Shown piece by piece: positions 20,216 to 30,670 of a stretch of 64,000 nt of DNA. The stretch's first letter is position 1; every line of letters begins with the position of its first letter. The notes below the pieces were generated by a model that saw only the letters and a list, made by a program, of their open reading frames with translations, was not told where the DNA came from and searched no databases. The position numbers and the translations under genes were made by a program. The stretch is from Cryoendolithus antarcticus (Eukaryota > Ascomycota > Dothideomycetes > Cladosporiales > Cladosporiaceae), in contig NAJO01000044.1 in the NCBI GenBank assembly GCA_002077065.1, positions 186,001-250,000 of the forward strand, in the 5' to 3' direction.

Positions 20216-21803
20216 TCACGAATGAAACAAATCCCAAGCCCGTTCGCAAAGCCTCAGAAACTCCTCCCTCTTGCCCTCCCCCTCCCCCAAACCGCGTCTC
20301 CAATCCCCCTCCTCCCGTACACTCTTCTCATACCTCTCCTCCTCGCCCCTCACCGCGAACGCGGCCCTCTTCACGCCCCCAAATCCACCGCTCCCGCCAA
20401 GCGGCGGACTACTGCCTTGATCCCGCTCGTACTCCTCTCGCCCGCGTCTTCGGCCATTCATGGAAGCCGTGCGGTCGAGGATATCTGGTCGCGCCATGGG
20501 GGCTGAAGGGGGAGGGGGAGGGTGGTCGTAGCCGTTTGACATGGCGCCGGGGCCGGCGTGAGGAGCTGGGCGTTGGTGTATAGCTGAGCTCGGCATGGGC
20601 GAGGGTGGCGTGGGAGGCTGCACGCCGCGGTAGTGGACTACCTTCGGCATCAGCTCGTCCCTACCGCCGCTGAGTGAATGCACCGCCTCGTCTGCGGAGC
20701 GGAATTCGCGGCTCCTGCTGCTCAGTGGCGCGGGAGCACTGGGGTGGTGGTGCGAGGATGATGGTGGGAAGCCGGGCGACGGCACGGGCGGACGGATGTC
20801 AGAGTGAGAGGATGGTGAATTGCCGGCGTACTGGCGTGGGGCGTCGAGACGGTCGTTGGCGAATACATCTGCGATGGGAGGGAGACGGTTGTTGGTTTGT
20901 GTTGCAGGGACGTGGTGGATGTGGGATGTTTGGCCAAGGGCTGAGGGGCCAAGCTGGGAGTGGCGGGTGTATGGGTGGTCACCTGGTCGTAAGCCAGTGA
21001 ACGTCTGGTGTAGAGGGGCGGACTGGATCACGCGGTCGTTCGCGAATTGATGTGCTGAGGGCGCGTTGATGGACAACCCCGGCGGCGGACCTTTCCTTCG
21101 CGAAGTCTGAGGTGTGCGAGTCTGTACGCCGAAGAGCGTTGTGTCTTGTGGTCCTGTCCTTGCGCTTCCTTCACCGTTGTCGTTCGCGCTGCCTGGCTTT
21201 CCGCCCTTCTGTCTCGCCTCGATGATTTGACGTTGTTGGTCGCGGACGTCGAGGCTGCGTTGGAGCTGTTCTCTCAGTTGTGGGTCGTGTGTCTGGAAGC
21301 CTGGTGACAGACAGGCGAGTCCAACATCTTGTATGCCCAGTCCTGCGCTGTCTCGTGAAGTGAGTGGTGCAGACGGACGCGCCGTTTGTGGGCCTCGCGC
21401 AGTCGTGCTCGATGACAGATCGAGTCTCTTCGGTCGCGGGCGTGCCGAAGCCATACTCGGTGATCCTCCTGGCTCTTTCTTCACCTTAATCATAGGTGGT
21501 GCGCCTGCTCGCAGTCTACACCTGAACGTTAGTACACGAGCTGTCCAATACTTTACTGACGGGCCAAACTCACGTGCTAGGCGACACCTTCGCTCCTCCC
21601 GTCACGCGCTCCTCAGACGTCCTCTGCTCCCCCGAAGACGCACTCCCATTGCTCCTCGCTCTCGACCTAACCGCAGGCGGCGCAGCAACAATCGCAGGCG
21701 GCGCGGATGTGGTGGAAGGCAGAAGTGTCGCGAAGCGCCGTGGTGAGATGTTGCGTTCGAGCGCGCCTGTCGTGGCCGGTGGTGCGGCTACAGCTGTTGA
21801 CAT
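20216..21803 (-). CDS. Large disordered Pro/Ser-rich protein, unknown
   Basis: Exons 21574-21803 and 20216-21515 (minus), 509 aa; 58-nt phase-2 intron (gtgagt, branch ctaac, acceptor gtgtag). Exon joining gives 'KVSPST-LRAGAPPMIKVKKEP'. The only ordered-looking parts are 'GIQDVGLACLSPGFQTHDP' followed by a charged helix 'LREQLQRSLDVRDQQRQII' (about residues 120-165) and an Arg/Glu-rich C-terminal helix ending 'EEFLRLCERAWDLFHS'. The middle is Pro/Ser/His low complexity. The conserved central block plus a 'KVKKEP' SUMO-like site suggests a nuclear regulatory protein (inference); I do not recognise the family. The downstream ATG choice at 21803 gives 'MSTAVAAPP'; one at 21839 is also in frame. 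Confidence 0.7.
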
Positions 21804-23338
21804 GATTGTATCTGTATGCGTGTATCTCGATGACAGCACGGCGGGCCTTTGTGCTGGGAAAGCTGGATGCTGGCTGCTGGGCTCTCTCCACTCTTTTCGC
21901 GTGCTGTGCAGATCGGGCTTCCGATTAGGGCGGCGCTACTGTACCTCGACCCTTCTCGGCGGGTATCTCAAATGCTGTCTTCGAAATTCGATGTGATGAA
22001 CTTCTCTGTCAGTGTCGTCGTTCACAGTCTCAACAACACAGCAAGGCAGATGGACGGCAGGTGTATATCAGACAACAAGATGTGTGAGAATTGCAAGGGA
22101 GTGCGAGGGGCAGGGTGCGGCATGAAACGTGGTCGGCTCGCTAGCTGAAGCCCATCTTGATGGGCCATGTTTCGCAATCCGGGGCATGGACGAGAATTCA
22201 TCGAGGCCAGCTCCTGCGACACCCGCCAAGCAGCGCCTGTCCAACCAATCTGCTGCGAATGCTTGCACTCGAATATGCATGTGAAAGGCGTCAGCTTGAT
22301 GCTGCACCGATGGCTACCTGCACTGTTCGAGAGTTATCACCGACGCAGCTTCATCTCTCGATGGTGCTGTATGCACAACATGCGCGAATCCCCCAGACCG
22401 ATCATCCCCGCCTGTCACTCCCTCACACTTGAAGATCCCTCCTCGTCATGTCGCGTACAAACACCTCCGACACCTCAACCCGCTCATCCCAGTATGCCAA
22501 CCCGCGCCCCTCGCCCCTTCAAATACACACGCCATAGCCCCCGCTCCTCTTCCACACCAAACTCCTCATCCTCCTTCTACATCTGACAAAGTCGACACAG
22601 CGATATTCATTCGTGTCGCCTCCTCTGACCAATTAGAGGACAGCATGCTGTAGCTGAAACATGCGGGAACTATCAAATGCCCTGGCGGCATTCCGAACAG
22701 GGGCTTGCTGCAGATCATTGGTGAGGGGACCGGGGCCGGGGGTTTGGGAAGCGAGCGCAGGATTTGGGTTTTTGTTTGACAGTTCGTGAGTTGCTTCGAG
22801 AGTCGTTTGACATGGTGGTCATCGGTATTTGATCTACTGTGGCGAAAGACGTGTACTCTGCAGTGGTATTGCAACCTTCCGCGTCGACAACTATGTTGCA
22901 GCGATGCGATTTATCATGGATTTTGGTATTGTTACTGTGCCACAGGGCACGCTCCAAGAATAGTTCCACCCCATGCATGCGGTGCATGTTCCCAATGCGA
23001 CGGTCAGGACATTGTACCTCCGTACCACCCATGCAATAGAACTGTACAACCCTCGTCAAAACCATATGCACATGAAGAACATCACCACGTCTTGTCCTTT
23101 ATCCACATCGAGCATGCACCGCGACGGTACCGGTCAAAGGTAGCGAAGCCGTACGCGCCTATATACACACCACCAACAAGTGCTTGACGTGCCGGACGCT
23201 TGACGCGCATGAGCGCTTGCGCTTCACGTGGTATTCGTCAAGGTGACCATGGAAGCGCTAGAAGGCCTGCGAGGTGAAGTGCCGAGCACTTTACTCTCCT
23301 GTGCCATTGTCGCGTGTGCTATCTATGCTATCTTGCGT
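21804..23338. other. Intergenic 1.5 kb, no gene supported
   Basis: Lies between two minus-strand genes, so it holds the promoter of the 20216-21803 gene and the 3' flank of COG1. Several overlapping frames (21849-22148, 22157-22653, 22786-23187 plus; 22566-23071 minus) show no domain, and none extends with clear introns. No repeats or tRNA recognised. Confidence 0.45.
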
Positions 23339-25603
23339 CTATTGCTCCCGCGCGGCGAGTAACCCGAACAGCAAGTAAGTCTTCTTCCAGTACTCCTTCG
23401 CACTCTTCTGGAGACGCTGCTGGGCTGCTTCGTCGAGTTGTGCGCGGGATTGAAGGGCTGTGCGGACTGCGTCGAGGGGATGAGGTGAGCTTGATGGGTG
23501 GGAGAGAGGGTGCTGGAGGTAGATGATGTCGAAGGAGCGCTGCGTGGCTGCTCGTTCAGCTCGCGACGTGAACTTCTGCTCGGCCGTCTCATCCTTCTCC
23601 GTTTCATCGTCCTTCTCGCCTGTAGCGTCCTTGTCGGCTTCGACACCCCCGTCAAAGCTCTCCGCCAGCGCTGCACTGATATGTCTCCGCACGGCGTCAA
23701 CAGCGTCGCGACTCCACAGGTCTTCGCCCATACCCGCCATACTCCTCTGCAGCGCTGTCAAGAACTTGAACGTTGCCGGCGAAGGCTGCATGGGCAGCGG
23801 CGGAGAGCCATCCCACAGTGTGCTGACGACTTGCGTCGCGTTCTCCAGCGCAGCTCGGTACTCGCGCAAAGGATGCTCGCATGCCTGCTTCGCGATGGCT
23901 TCGTACAAAGACGCGTGTAGTGAGGCGTTCAGAGAGGGGCTTTCCTTAACACGAGATCCAAGCGCTCTGGTCCGCGCCTCTAGCTCACGCAGCACACGTA
24001 GATGGTATGCTGCGTTGTCACCGTCTTTCGCAGCACCCGCAATCTGCTTGTACGCCGCACCCAACGCTTGAGTTGTGTCCAAGCGTAGCCTCTCCTCGGC
24101 AGACCGCGGATCGTCCTTGTTTAGCAGAGCGCGCAGCTCAGCATCACCCTCATAGCCTACATCATCAAGGTCGAAGTCCAGATCATCAGTCTCCCATTTC
24201 GTCGTCCGCATGGTGGCGATGACAGCCCAGTGCTCCTCAATTCGAGCGGACCATGAAGCGAGTGAGCTGTGGACTCGTTGTACATGCTCATCGCGGCCAT
24301 GTCTCTGGTCAATGACAGCTTTGCGGAGCGTCGCTGCGCCATTCGTGGAGTCTAGAGGCTTTGCTGCTAGCGTCCAGACGGATGGCTGATGGGTATCTGC
24401 AACAAGTTTCCCAGGTTCAGTGAGATCGAGCTGTAGCTGTGTAGCTTGTGCGAGTAGCCTGTCCGTCCGCATCGAGATTGCCGCCCGCAGCTTATCGAAC
24501 ATCGGAGACGGATCCTCATTCCGGGTCTGAACGCTGACGACGAAGAACTTCATAAGTACTGCGTGTCTGAAGTCTAGCACAGCTTTGATGTCAGTCTGCG
24601 CCGCTAAGCTGGCCGTTACACTTCGCATGATGAGCCTTTGCACCTCGCTGGACCAGGCTTGGAGTCCCTTATCTACATCGCTAGTCGCCATGGAGGTGCT
24701 GTACGTGGAGTAAGTGTACGTCCGGATATTTTCGGGGATCCAGCGGCCGTGGACATCGAGACCCAGCTCTGTCAGGGACGAGACTTCGGGGTCTTGGAGC
24801 AGAGGTGCTTTCGACAACTGCGCAAGTCCTTCGGCGAGACGACGAGTAAATGCATCACGAGCCTCGAGTATCGTATTGCTGTACAGCTCTAGCATCTCCA
24901 GGACAGTAGCTTGGGAAGGGTCTTGTGACTTCGTCTCCAAAGCCTCGAGCCTGAGCTCCAGGAAGTGCTGAAGGACGTCCCTCTGGTTGGAGCTAGTAAT
25001 CATGGCATGTGCACATAGCGCCTTCACCAACTCTCCACGCTCGGTCCCAGGCTTGACGAGCACACTGTCGATATGCCGTAATAGCTTGCCTTTCAGTGCT
25101 GTGACCCTCCTGCCCAGCTCCTTCACCAGTAGCCCATGGTCCTCAGAGCCATCGAGACTCGTGAGCAGCAACCTCACCACGCCAAGCACCTTCGCCGCGA
25201 CCAACGCATTCCCACCCCTTCTCACGATCCTTCCTACGGCCTCAATCCCTCCCTTCGCAACTTTGACCCTCGCAATCCTCTCCAATCGTCCCCGCTCCCC
25301 ATCCCGTCCTTCATCCCATCTCTCCCCTCCAATCCTCCCAGTAACGATCCTCGAATCGCAACCCCTCCCGATGTTCCCCAGATTACTCTCTACAGTCCTG
25401 ATCTGGGTCTCCATCTCAATGATCTTGTCGGCCGTTGACAGCAGATCGCGGTATGACGAGCCAACTAAGCTTCGCAGCTTCTCGCGGTTCGAGGAGATCT
25501 GAGAGGTGAGCTGGGTATGTAGGGACCGGACCACGGGCAGAGGGTGGGCGAATGCTGCCTCCCAGGAGGGTAGGGTGGAGGGGTCGGGTGGTGGAGGTGC
25601 CAT
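23339..25603 (-). CDS. COG1: Conserved oligomeric Golgi complex subunit 1
   Basis: Single exon, 754 aa from the ATG at 25603, which has a strong context (ccATGG); the frame is open further to 25732 but those residues are not family-like. The N-terminal signature 'LPSWEAAFAHPLPVVRSLH', then 'NREKLRSLVGSSYRDLLSTADKI' and 'METQIRTVESNLGNIGRGC' is the Vps51/COG1 coiled-coil start that assembles tethering complexes. The rest is alpha-helical throughout, as in COG1. COG tethers retrograde vesicles at the Golgi and thus maintains glycosylation enzymes. Acidic 'KDATGEKDDETEKDETAEQK' near residue 680 is a disordered insertion. Length fits fungal COG1. Confidence 0.92.
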   Translation of the reverse strand: MAPPPPDPSTLPSWEAAFAHPLPVVRSLHTQLTSQISSNREKLRSLVGSSYRDLLSTADKIIEMETQIRTVESNLGNIGRGCDSRIVTGRIGGERWDEGRDGERGRLERIARVKVAKGGIEAVGRIVRRGGNALVAAKVLGVVRLLLTSLDGSEDHGLLVKELGRRVTALKGKLLRHIDSVLVKPGTERGELVKALCAHAMITSSNQRDVLQHFLELRLEALETKSQDPSQATVLEMLELYSNTILEARDAFTRRLAEGLAQLSKAPLLQDPEVSSLTELGLDVHGRWIPENIRTYTYSTYSTSMATSDVDKGLQAWSSEVQRLIMRSVTASLAAQTDIKAVLDFRHAVLMKFFVVSVQTRNEDPSPMFDKLRAAISMRTDRLLAQATQLQLDLTEPGKLVADTHQPSVWTLAAKPLDSTNGAATLRKAVIDQRHGRDEHVQRVHSSLASWSARIEEHWAVIATMRTTKWETDDLDFDLDDVGYEGDAELRALLNKDDPRSAEERLRLDTTQALGAAYKQIAGAAKDGDNAAYHLRVLRELEARTRALGSRVKESPSLNASLHASLYEAIAKQACEHPLREYRAALENATQVVSTLWDGSPPLPMQPSPATFKFLTALQRSMAGMGEDLWSRDAVDAVRRHISAALAESFDGGVEADKDATGEKDDETEKDETAEQKFTSRAERAATQRSFDIIYLQHPLSHPSSSPHPLDAVRTALQSRAQLDEAAQQRLQKSAKEYWKKTYLLFGLLAAREQ

Positions 25604-25824
25604 GGCTCCTAAGATCTGAGATAGGCCGCTCGCGGCGTTCGTTGAGGTTGTCAGCTCATCGTTTCTCGCCTTATAAGGTCCATGTTTGAAGTGAGGGGAG
25701 GGCATTGGAAGACATGTAGCAGTAAATGCCAAGACCTCGAAGGCTGACTAAGATTGGGCCGAAGTGAACTTCATGTGCATCTTTGCCTGTACCGCATTCA
25801 ATAGACTTCCACATCTGCTTCAGC

Positions 25825-26464
25825 ATGGATCGCAACGGCACGCGAAACGATCGGGGCGGTCGCCGTGATGATCAAAGAACGCATAAACCCAGATACGGTA
25901 AGCTTTAAAAGACTACAGGTTAGCAAGCAATCGACTGACCAGCACACAGAACGAGATCGATCACGCTCCCCACGCAAAGAGCGCCCCGACGAGCGCAGAC
26001 GCGACCGATCACCCATAGCAAGCAGCCGAGGACAGAGTAATCGAGGCGGTCGCGGCGGTGACAGAGGAGGAAGAGGCGGCCCCAGAGGCGGCGCAAACCA
26101 CATGAACGACCACGAAGGCAACAACGCCCGAACCCCCCATCCCCGGCAACCTGAACCTCCTCGCCCAAACTCCCGCCAAGCACCTTCACAGCCTCGACAG
26201 AATGGCAACGCCCCGAAGCCCTCAGCTGGAAAGGAAGTCAAGCCAACCCCCGATCTTGTCATGGACGACCCACCTTCTGATGAAGATGAGGAGGCCGCCA
26301 TGCAGCGCTTAATGGGCTTTCAGGGGTTCAAGAGCACGAAGAATACGAAGGTGCCCGGGAATGATCGGAATTATGCGGTTAGCAAGGTGAAGAAGGCGGA
26401 GTATAGGCAGTATATGAATCGGGTTGGAGGGTTCAATCGGCCGTTGAGTCCGGGGAAGGGGTGA
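25825..26464 (+). CDS. U4/U6.U5 tri-snRNP-associated protein 3 (SNRNP27-like)
   Basis: Exons 25825-25897 and 25950-26464, 195 aa; 52-nt phase-1 intron (gtaagc...cacag). The N-terminal two thirds are RS- and RGG-rich ('RDRSRSPRKERP', 'GGRGGDRGG'). The C terminus carries the diagnostic block 'MQRLMGFQGFKSTK', 'NYAVSKVKKAEYRQYMNR' and 'GGFNRPL', the conserved domain of the 27K tri-snRNP protein family, which helps 5' splice-site handover in the spliceosome. The unspliced frame begins upstream with a poor N terminus; splicing to the ATG at 25825 gives a basic 'MDRNGTRNDRGGRRDD' start. Divergent with COG1 across 221 bases. Confidence 0.93.
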
Positions 26465-26822
26465 GGAGGGGCGCGGGCTGAACAACACGTTTTGATGGGT
26501 TGACAAGGGATGAGAGAGGGAAGACACGGGAGGTCAGCGGGTGGAATGAGCATTAGCGAGGCGTTTGGGGAGTGGCTTTGCTGAGTATGTGCATCCTCTC
26601 TTTACTTTATTTCAAGGATCAGCCCCTGCACCAGGTCTCCTTCTTAGTCCGCCACTTCCCTTTCAGTACTCTAGTTGCATTGACGCTCTGCGAGCTGCAA
26701 CAGTGAAGAGATATGCAGCCCTTTTCTGCTACATCTGCATCAGTGTCTGTGAATATGCGAGCAACGTGGAGGGTTCTCGACCAATCTCGCACAAGTTCAA
26801 CAACCCGTTCAGGACCAGCCAC
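26465..26822. other. Intergenic between convergent genes
   Basis: 3' flanks of the tri-snRNP gene and of the type A gene at 26823. No gene supported. Confidence 0.45.
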
Positions 26823-27508
26823 TCAGATTCTCCGCTCCGCCATCATCTCCTTCAGCGCGCTGCTGACTGCTCTCAAAGTCTTGAGATCCGAGGTATCGCT
26901 AAGCTTGCGTGCGTCGGCTATCCTGGGTGTTAGTCGCGAGAGATCCAAGATGCGCGACTCACAGTCATACATACCGAGAATCTGCGCCCTCAGCAGCACC
27001 ACCGCGCCCTCCTTCGACTCCGAATCCATCTTCGCTCTTTTCCTCCGGAATTCGGGATCCCACACCGACTGCAACTTCTTCCTCACTGTCAATCCTCCCG
27101 GCGGCGCAGCCTTGATGACCTCTGCGATCGCCTCCTCCGCATCCTTGGACATCACGTACTCTTTCCAATGATCCATCCGCCCACTACGGCACTTCTCCAT
27201 CACCAGTGCGACATGAGCGCCGATGAGTTTCGTCGCCTCTTTGGTGAACTGCGGCTCGTCGGGCTGCGGACGAGTGCATACTTCATTCTCCCAGTCGTCT
27301 TCGTCCTCGGTGTCGTAGCGGCCTGGAAGCTCATTCCATAGGTTATCGGCGGCCTTCTGGAGGACATCATGGATGGTTTCTTTGATGCTGTGACCGAAGG
27401 GGGTGAGGGCCAGGTTCGGATTGGAAGAGGACATGGCGTACGGCTGGGGGAAATGATCAGCGTGAGGCATGCGATGTCATTGTGTGGATGTCCGATGCGA
27501 CTCACCAT
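26823..27508 (-). CDS. Type A family protein with an ATG-only first exon and shortened core
   Basis: Exons 27506-27508, 26975-27443 and 26823-26917 (minus), 188 aa. The first exon is just the start codon (ATG, then gtgagt; 62-nt intron, acceptor cccag), followed by 'PYAMSSSNPNLAL'. The second intron (57 nt, gtatgt...gatag) is phase 1 inside 'LLRAQIL|ADARKL', exactly as in its paralogues. The N-terminal part has 'PFGHSIKETIHDVLQKAAD', then 'EATKLIGAHVALVMEKC' as the long histone-fold-like helix and 'YVMSKDAEEAIAEVI' as the third. The core after the intron is only about 31 residues, keeping the last helix ('SDLKTLRAVSSALKEM') but lacking the beta part, so it may be degenerate. Function unknown. 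Confidence 0.65.
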
Positions 27509-27751
27509 GTTTACGGTATCGGAGGTTGATGTGGAGTGTTGCTGGTCAGAGAGTGTTATAGGTCAAGAGCCAAGTGAGCGGAGGTTCAAGTACAAGTGAT
27601 GGGAAGACTTTGGCATGTGATTGTTCAACCTACAGCTTCATTTGCATATCTACTGCTTGCGGGAATGTCGACTCCTTCAATAGGCGTAGATGAAGCCTTC
27701 TGCTATGCCAGTCACTGCGCACCAACCCGCACGCCATCTGCTGGCAAGGCT
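27509..27751. promoter_or_regulatory. Short spacer between two type A genes
   Basis: Both neighbours are on the minus strand, so this must hold the 3' end of the 27752 gene and the promoter of the 26823 gene. No motif recognised. Confidence 0.4.
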
Positions 27752-28480
27752 TCACTTCCACTGCTTCGCGACGTCTCCCTTCAGCTTGCGGTCAAGCGAC
27801 TGCAGCGCAGCCAGATCCGACTCGCAGGCATCGCCTTGCGCAAGGCATTCCACGGACGCACCCTGGGACGTCTTTCCCACGTCCATGGCGGTGGTCGAAG
27901 TCCCGATGGACTTGAGGACGAGCTCGGTGAACGCCACCTTGCGTCCATAGCCTGAGTCTTGCACTTCCACTAGTGCGCGCGCGTTGGCTGTGATCTGAGT
28001 TAGATTTGTTGTTACTGCTACCGCATGGATGGAAGTGCGCTTACCAAGGATCTGCTTCCTCAACACCGCAGCGTCACCTCCCACCTTCCCTCCATTCTTC
28101 GCCTTCGCCACCGAAGCGGCTCTTGCCGCTTCCTTCCCCGGCACCTGCTCCTCCCTCGGCCCGTTCTCCACAGCATCGATCGCCTCCTGCGTGTCGAAGT
28201 CGCAGACGATGTCCTGCACATGGCTGTCGCGGGAGGTGATCATGGCCTTTTCCATGACGAGAGCGGCATGCGCTCCGAGCAGTCTAGTAGCGCCGTCACT
28301 GCATGGATCCCACTCATCGCGGTCGAGGGTGTCGACGGCGGCTTGCAGGGCTTTGTCGACGAGGTGCTTGGTGGTGTGGCCAAACTCTGTGAGACCGTGA
28401 GGTCAGGATTCATCGCGTAGGCCTGTGAGATGTGTAAGCATTTATAATGCATGGGAGATTACCAAAACGAGGCTTACCAT
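27752..28480 (-). CDS. Type A family protein with an ambiguous 5' splice
   Basis: Proposed exons 28478-28480 (ATG only), 28045-28384 and 27752-27987 (minus), 192 aa in frame. The second intron (57 nt, gtaagc...cacag) is phase 1 in 'VLRKQIL|ANARALVEV'. After the start codon (ATG, then gtaagc) two acceptors compete: the one after 'gtctcacagag' gives M-FGHTTKHLVDKALQ and stays in frame; the one at 28422 gives 'MAYAMNPDLTVS', matching the paralogue at 26823, but then runs out of frame by one base before FGHTT. The conserved middle helix reads 'GATRLLGAHAALVMEKA', and the core ends 'ACESDLAALQSLDRKL'. Either splicing moved to a new site or the gene has a small lesion. Function unknown. Confidence 0.6.
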
Positions 28481-28859
28481 GGCTGCGATAAGGGAAAATG
28501 TTAAGGTTGTTGGTAGTCAAGAGCTAGATGAGGGTGAAATGAAGTCGAAGTGGAAGTACGATTGGGAGAAAGCAATGGCATGTGATGAACTCGTCAACTT
28601 CTTCACTTGCTACTTCTTCACTTACTACTCCTTCACTTACTACTCCATCGTTTCCGGCAACTTGGGCGCATCGAAAGTGATGCACGCTATGCCAGTCCGC
28701 CATAGATGCAGAACCCGTACTTGGAGCAGACGCTGAATCAGAGCGACGACAGCTACTCCCACTTCTGAGTACTGCCACTCATTCGCCAACAATGCTACAT
28801 CTGCGAGCCTCAATGACAATTACCCCTCCTACCACACTCCAGTGGGTGCTGATCTCCGT
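28481..28859. other. Spacer between type A genes with a 15-bp tandem repeat
   Basis: About 380 bases upstream of the 27752 gene and downstream of the 28860 gene, all on the minus strand. Apart from the short repeat at 28599-28643, nothing is recognised. Confidence 0.45.
28599..28643 (+). repeat. Three tandem copies of a 15-bp unit
   Basis: Units at 28599-28613, 28614-28628 and 28629-28643 share the form t(t/c)cttcactt(a/g)ctac and differ at only one or two positions. It sits about 120 bases upstream of the type A start codon at 28480, so it could vary promoter spacing. Confidence 0.85.
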
Positions 28860-29469
28860 CTAAGGAAATCTGAAAGCCACCTTCAGCTTCACAAACGCGT
28901 CGAGCGATCGGAGGGCCGCAAGATCACAGTTGGTAGGACGGCTCTCCATCAGCAATTGCGGATCCGTACCTTCCTGCGATCTGTACACGATGAAGGCGAT
29001 GATCTTGTCGGCGGATGACTTCACGAGGAGGTCGAGCTTGCTGTGCTGGCTAAACAACACCGCCGCATTTCCTGTGCTATATGTCAGCTGCCTGCGAAGG
29101 GCTGTTTTTCCGTCCGTTCGGCTTACCCAAGATCTGCTCGCGAAGCGCAAGGCTGTCGGCCACCTGCACTGGCTTAAGTTTGGACCCTTGGGCTCGCCCA
29201 GTCTCATGACCCAGGAACTTCCCCGTAGTAGACTGGTCTCTCCGCAGTGCCGACTTGACATGTCCCACCCCTATATAAGACTCGTCGCCCTCCTCGCGCC
29301 AGAGTTGACACGCAGACTCTGCCACGCGACCAACGTGGTTGGCAATGTGCACCATGGCTTCGTCGGTGAATCTGGCGTCGGTGCGGACCTTGTTGAAGGC
29401 TTGGAGGGTCCTTTCGATCTCTGCTCGCATGTGGCCCTCGAAGTCTGTGAGTCTGATGTTTTCGTCCAT
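28860..29469 (-). CDS. Type A family protein, closest match to the gene at 2712
   Basis: Exons 29127-29469 and 28860-29071 (minus), 184 aa; 55-nt phase-1 intron (gtaagc...cacag) in 'LALREQIL|GNAAVLFSQ'. It starts 'MDENIRLTDFEGHMRAEIE', matching the start of the 2712 gene (MDDRLKLTEMEHKTKAKIE) residue by residue, and carries the histone-fold-like helices at about 8-26, 35-58 ('TDEAMVHIANHVGRVAESA') and 67-78 ('IGVGHVKSALRRD'). The core ends 'NCDLAALRSLDAFVKLKV'. Intron length (55 nt) equals that of the 2712 gene. A type B gene lies just upstream on the same strand, as at the other locus. Function unknown. Confidence 0.75.
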
Positions 29470-29824
29470 GGTGGCGGGTACTGTGTTATCGACGTCAGTA
29501 AGCTATGCGGGCAGTCGTGTATGCGGGGAGTTCACTCACGCGAAATGAGAGGGACTAGATGTGTTGTTGTGTGTGAAGAAGGGAGTCTTAGTGTCTCTCT
29601 GTATCAAAGCTGGAGGACAGCAAACAAGACCGTTTGTGCTGGGTACGTCCGCTGCGGATAGGTGATGGATTCGCAGCGGGCGAATGTTCCTTCCTGTCCC
29701 TCGCATGAGCTGGGAGACAATTCGTAAAGGTAGAGGAGGAGAGGAACCGAGACATTCCTTGCTGATGATTGACATTACGCCGCACCAAGACGCAATTCCC
29801 TTCGTCAATCTATGCTAAGCTGGC
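29470..29824. other. Spacer between type B paralogue 2 and type A gene
   Basis: 355 bases, promoter of the type A gene at 29469 and terminator of the type B gene. No gene supported. Confidence 0.4.
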
Positions 29825-30670
29825 TCAAGGTCGAGCTCCGCTACACCGGCCTAGCCACATACAAGATCGTAGCGCATACTTCCACGACTCCATTCCCGCT
29901 TCATCTGAATCAGGCCCATCATTGCCTGTGAGCGTCCTGTATGGCAAGGCCACACGGGCGCCTCTCATTTCAGCATCTGCTGCAACAGGTACACCGAGAC
30001 GATCGTCATCGCAATGCCTACGCGTTTGTCAGTGGTCAATTGAATCTCTCTGTAGCACGCAGCATGACATACAGATGAGTAGATCTCGGCAATTAGCTAA
30101 GGCGATCAATGTATCTTGCGCGGTAGTTCCAGTGTCATCAGCAGCCACAGCATCAGCCTGACTTCCAGCAAGTCGTAGCACGGGCGTCGTCAGCGCTTTC
30201 TCGGCGGTGTCGCTGATTGAGCAATCGATGAGGTCAGCCCCGGCATTTGGAGTTGTCACCTCGTCTGCCTTTGATACGTCCACAGGACTACTTGCTACTC
30301 CCACCGATTTTTGCGCCTCATCATCAAGGGTCTGTTGGAATCGTTTCACTACAGTGAGCCTCGTGTCCCGTGGCAGGTCTCCGATTCCCTCCACCAGCTC
30401 ATCCAATGCCATCATGACTATCGCTCTATCCATCACATCAGCATCGGCGATCCACTCTGCTTTCTCGCAATTCGTCTCAACTTGTGACAGGATCGTGCTG
30501 ATATGATCGATAAGGGCAAGGATGCCATCACATTCCTCGATGCTATGGTCTTCAACCAGGCGCAAGATCTCCAAATCGTTCTCGAAGGCAGCGGATAGCC
30601 TAGTACGGACCGATGCGATGAGTGCGCTCATCTGCGGAGGAGCGGAGTCGTCGTGTTGCTTGACTTCCAT
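29825..30670 (-). CDS. Unknown protein, type B paralogue 2
   Basis: Exons 30073-30670 and 29825-30018 (minus), 263 aa; 54-nt phase-1 intron (gtatgt...gcgtag). An unspliced reading stops at 30029. The protein is mostly helical and acidic: 'VRTRLSAAFENDLEILRLV', 'CDGILALIDHISTILSQV', 'AEWIADADVMDRAIVMM', 'LPRDTRLTVVKRFQQTLDD', a disordered middle, then 'ALANCRDLLI' before the intron. The E-W-I-x-D-x-x-V-M-x-x-A-I block and the C-R-D block with the intron two codons later are shared with the gene at 1285. After the intron it reads 'CIAMTIGLGVPVAADAE', whose length and end are less certain. No known domain. Confidence 0.6.
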
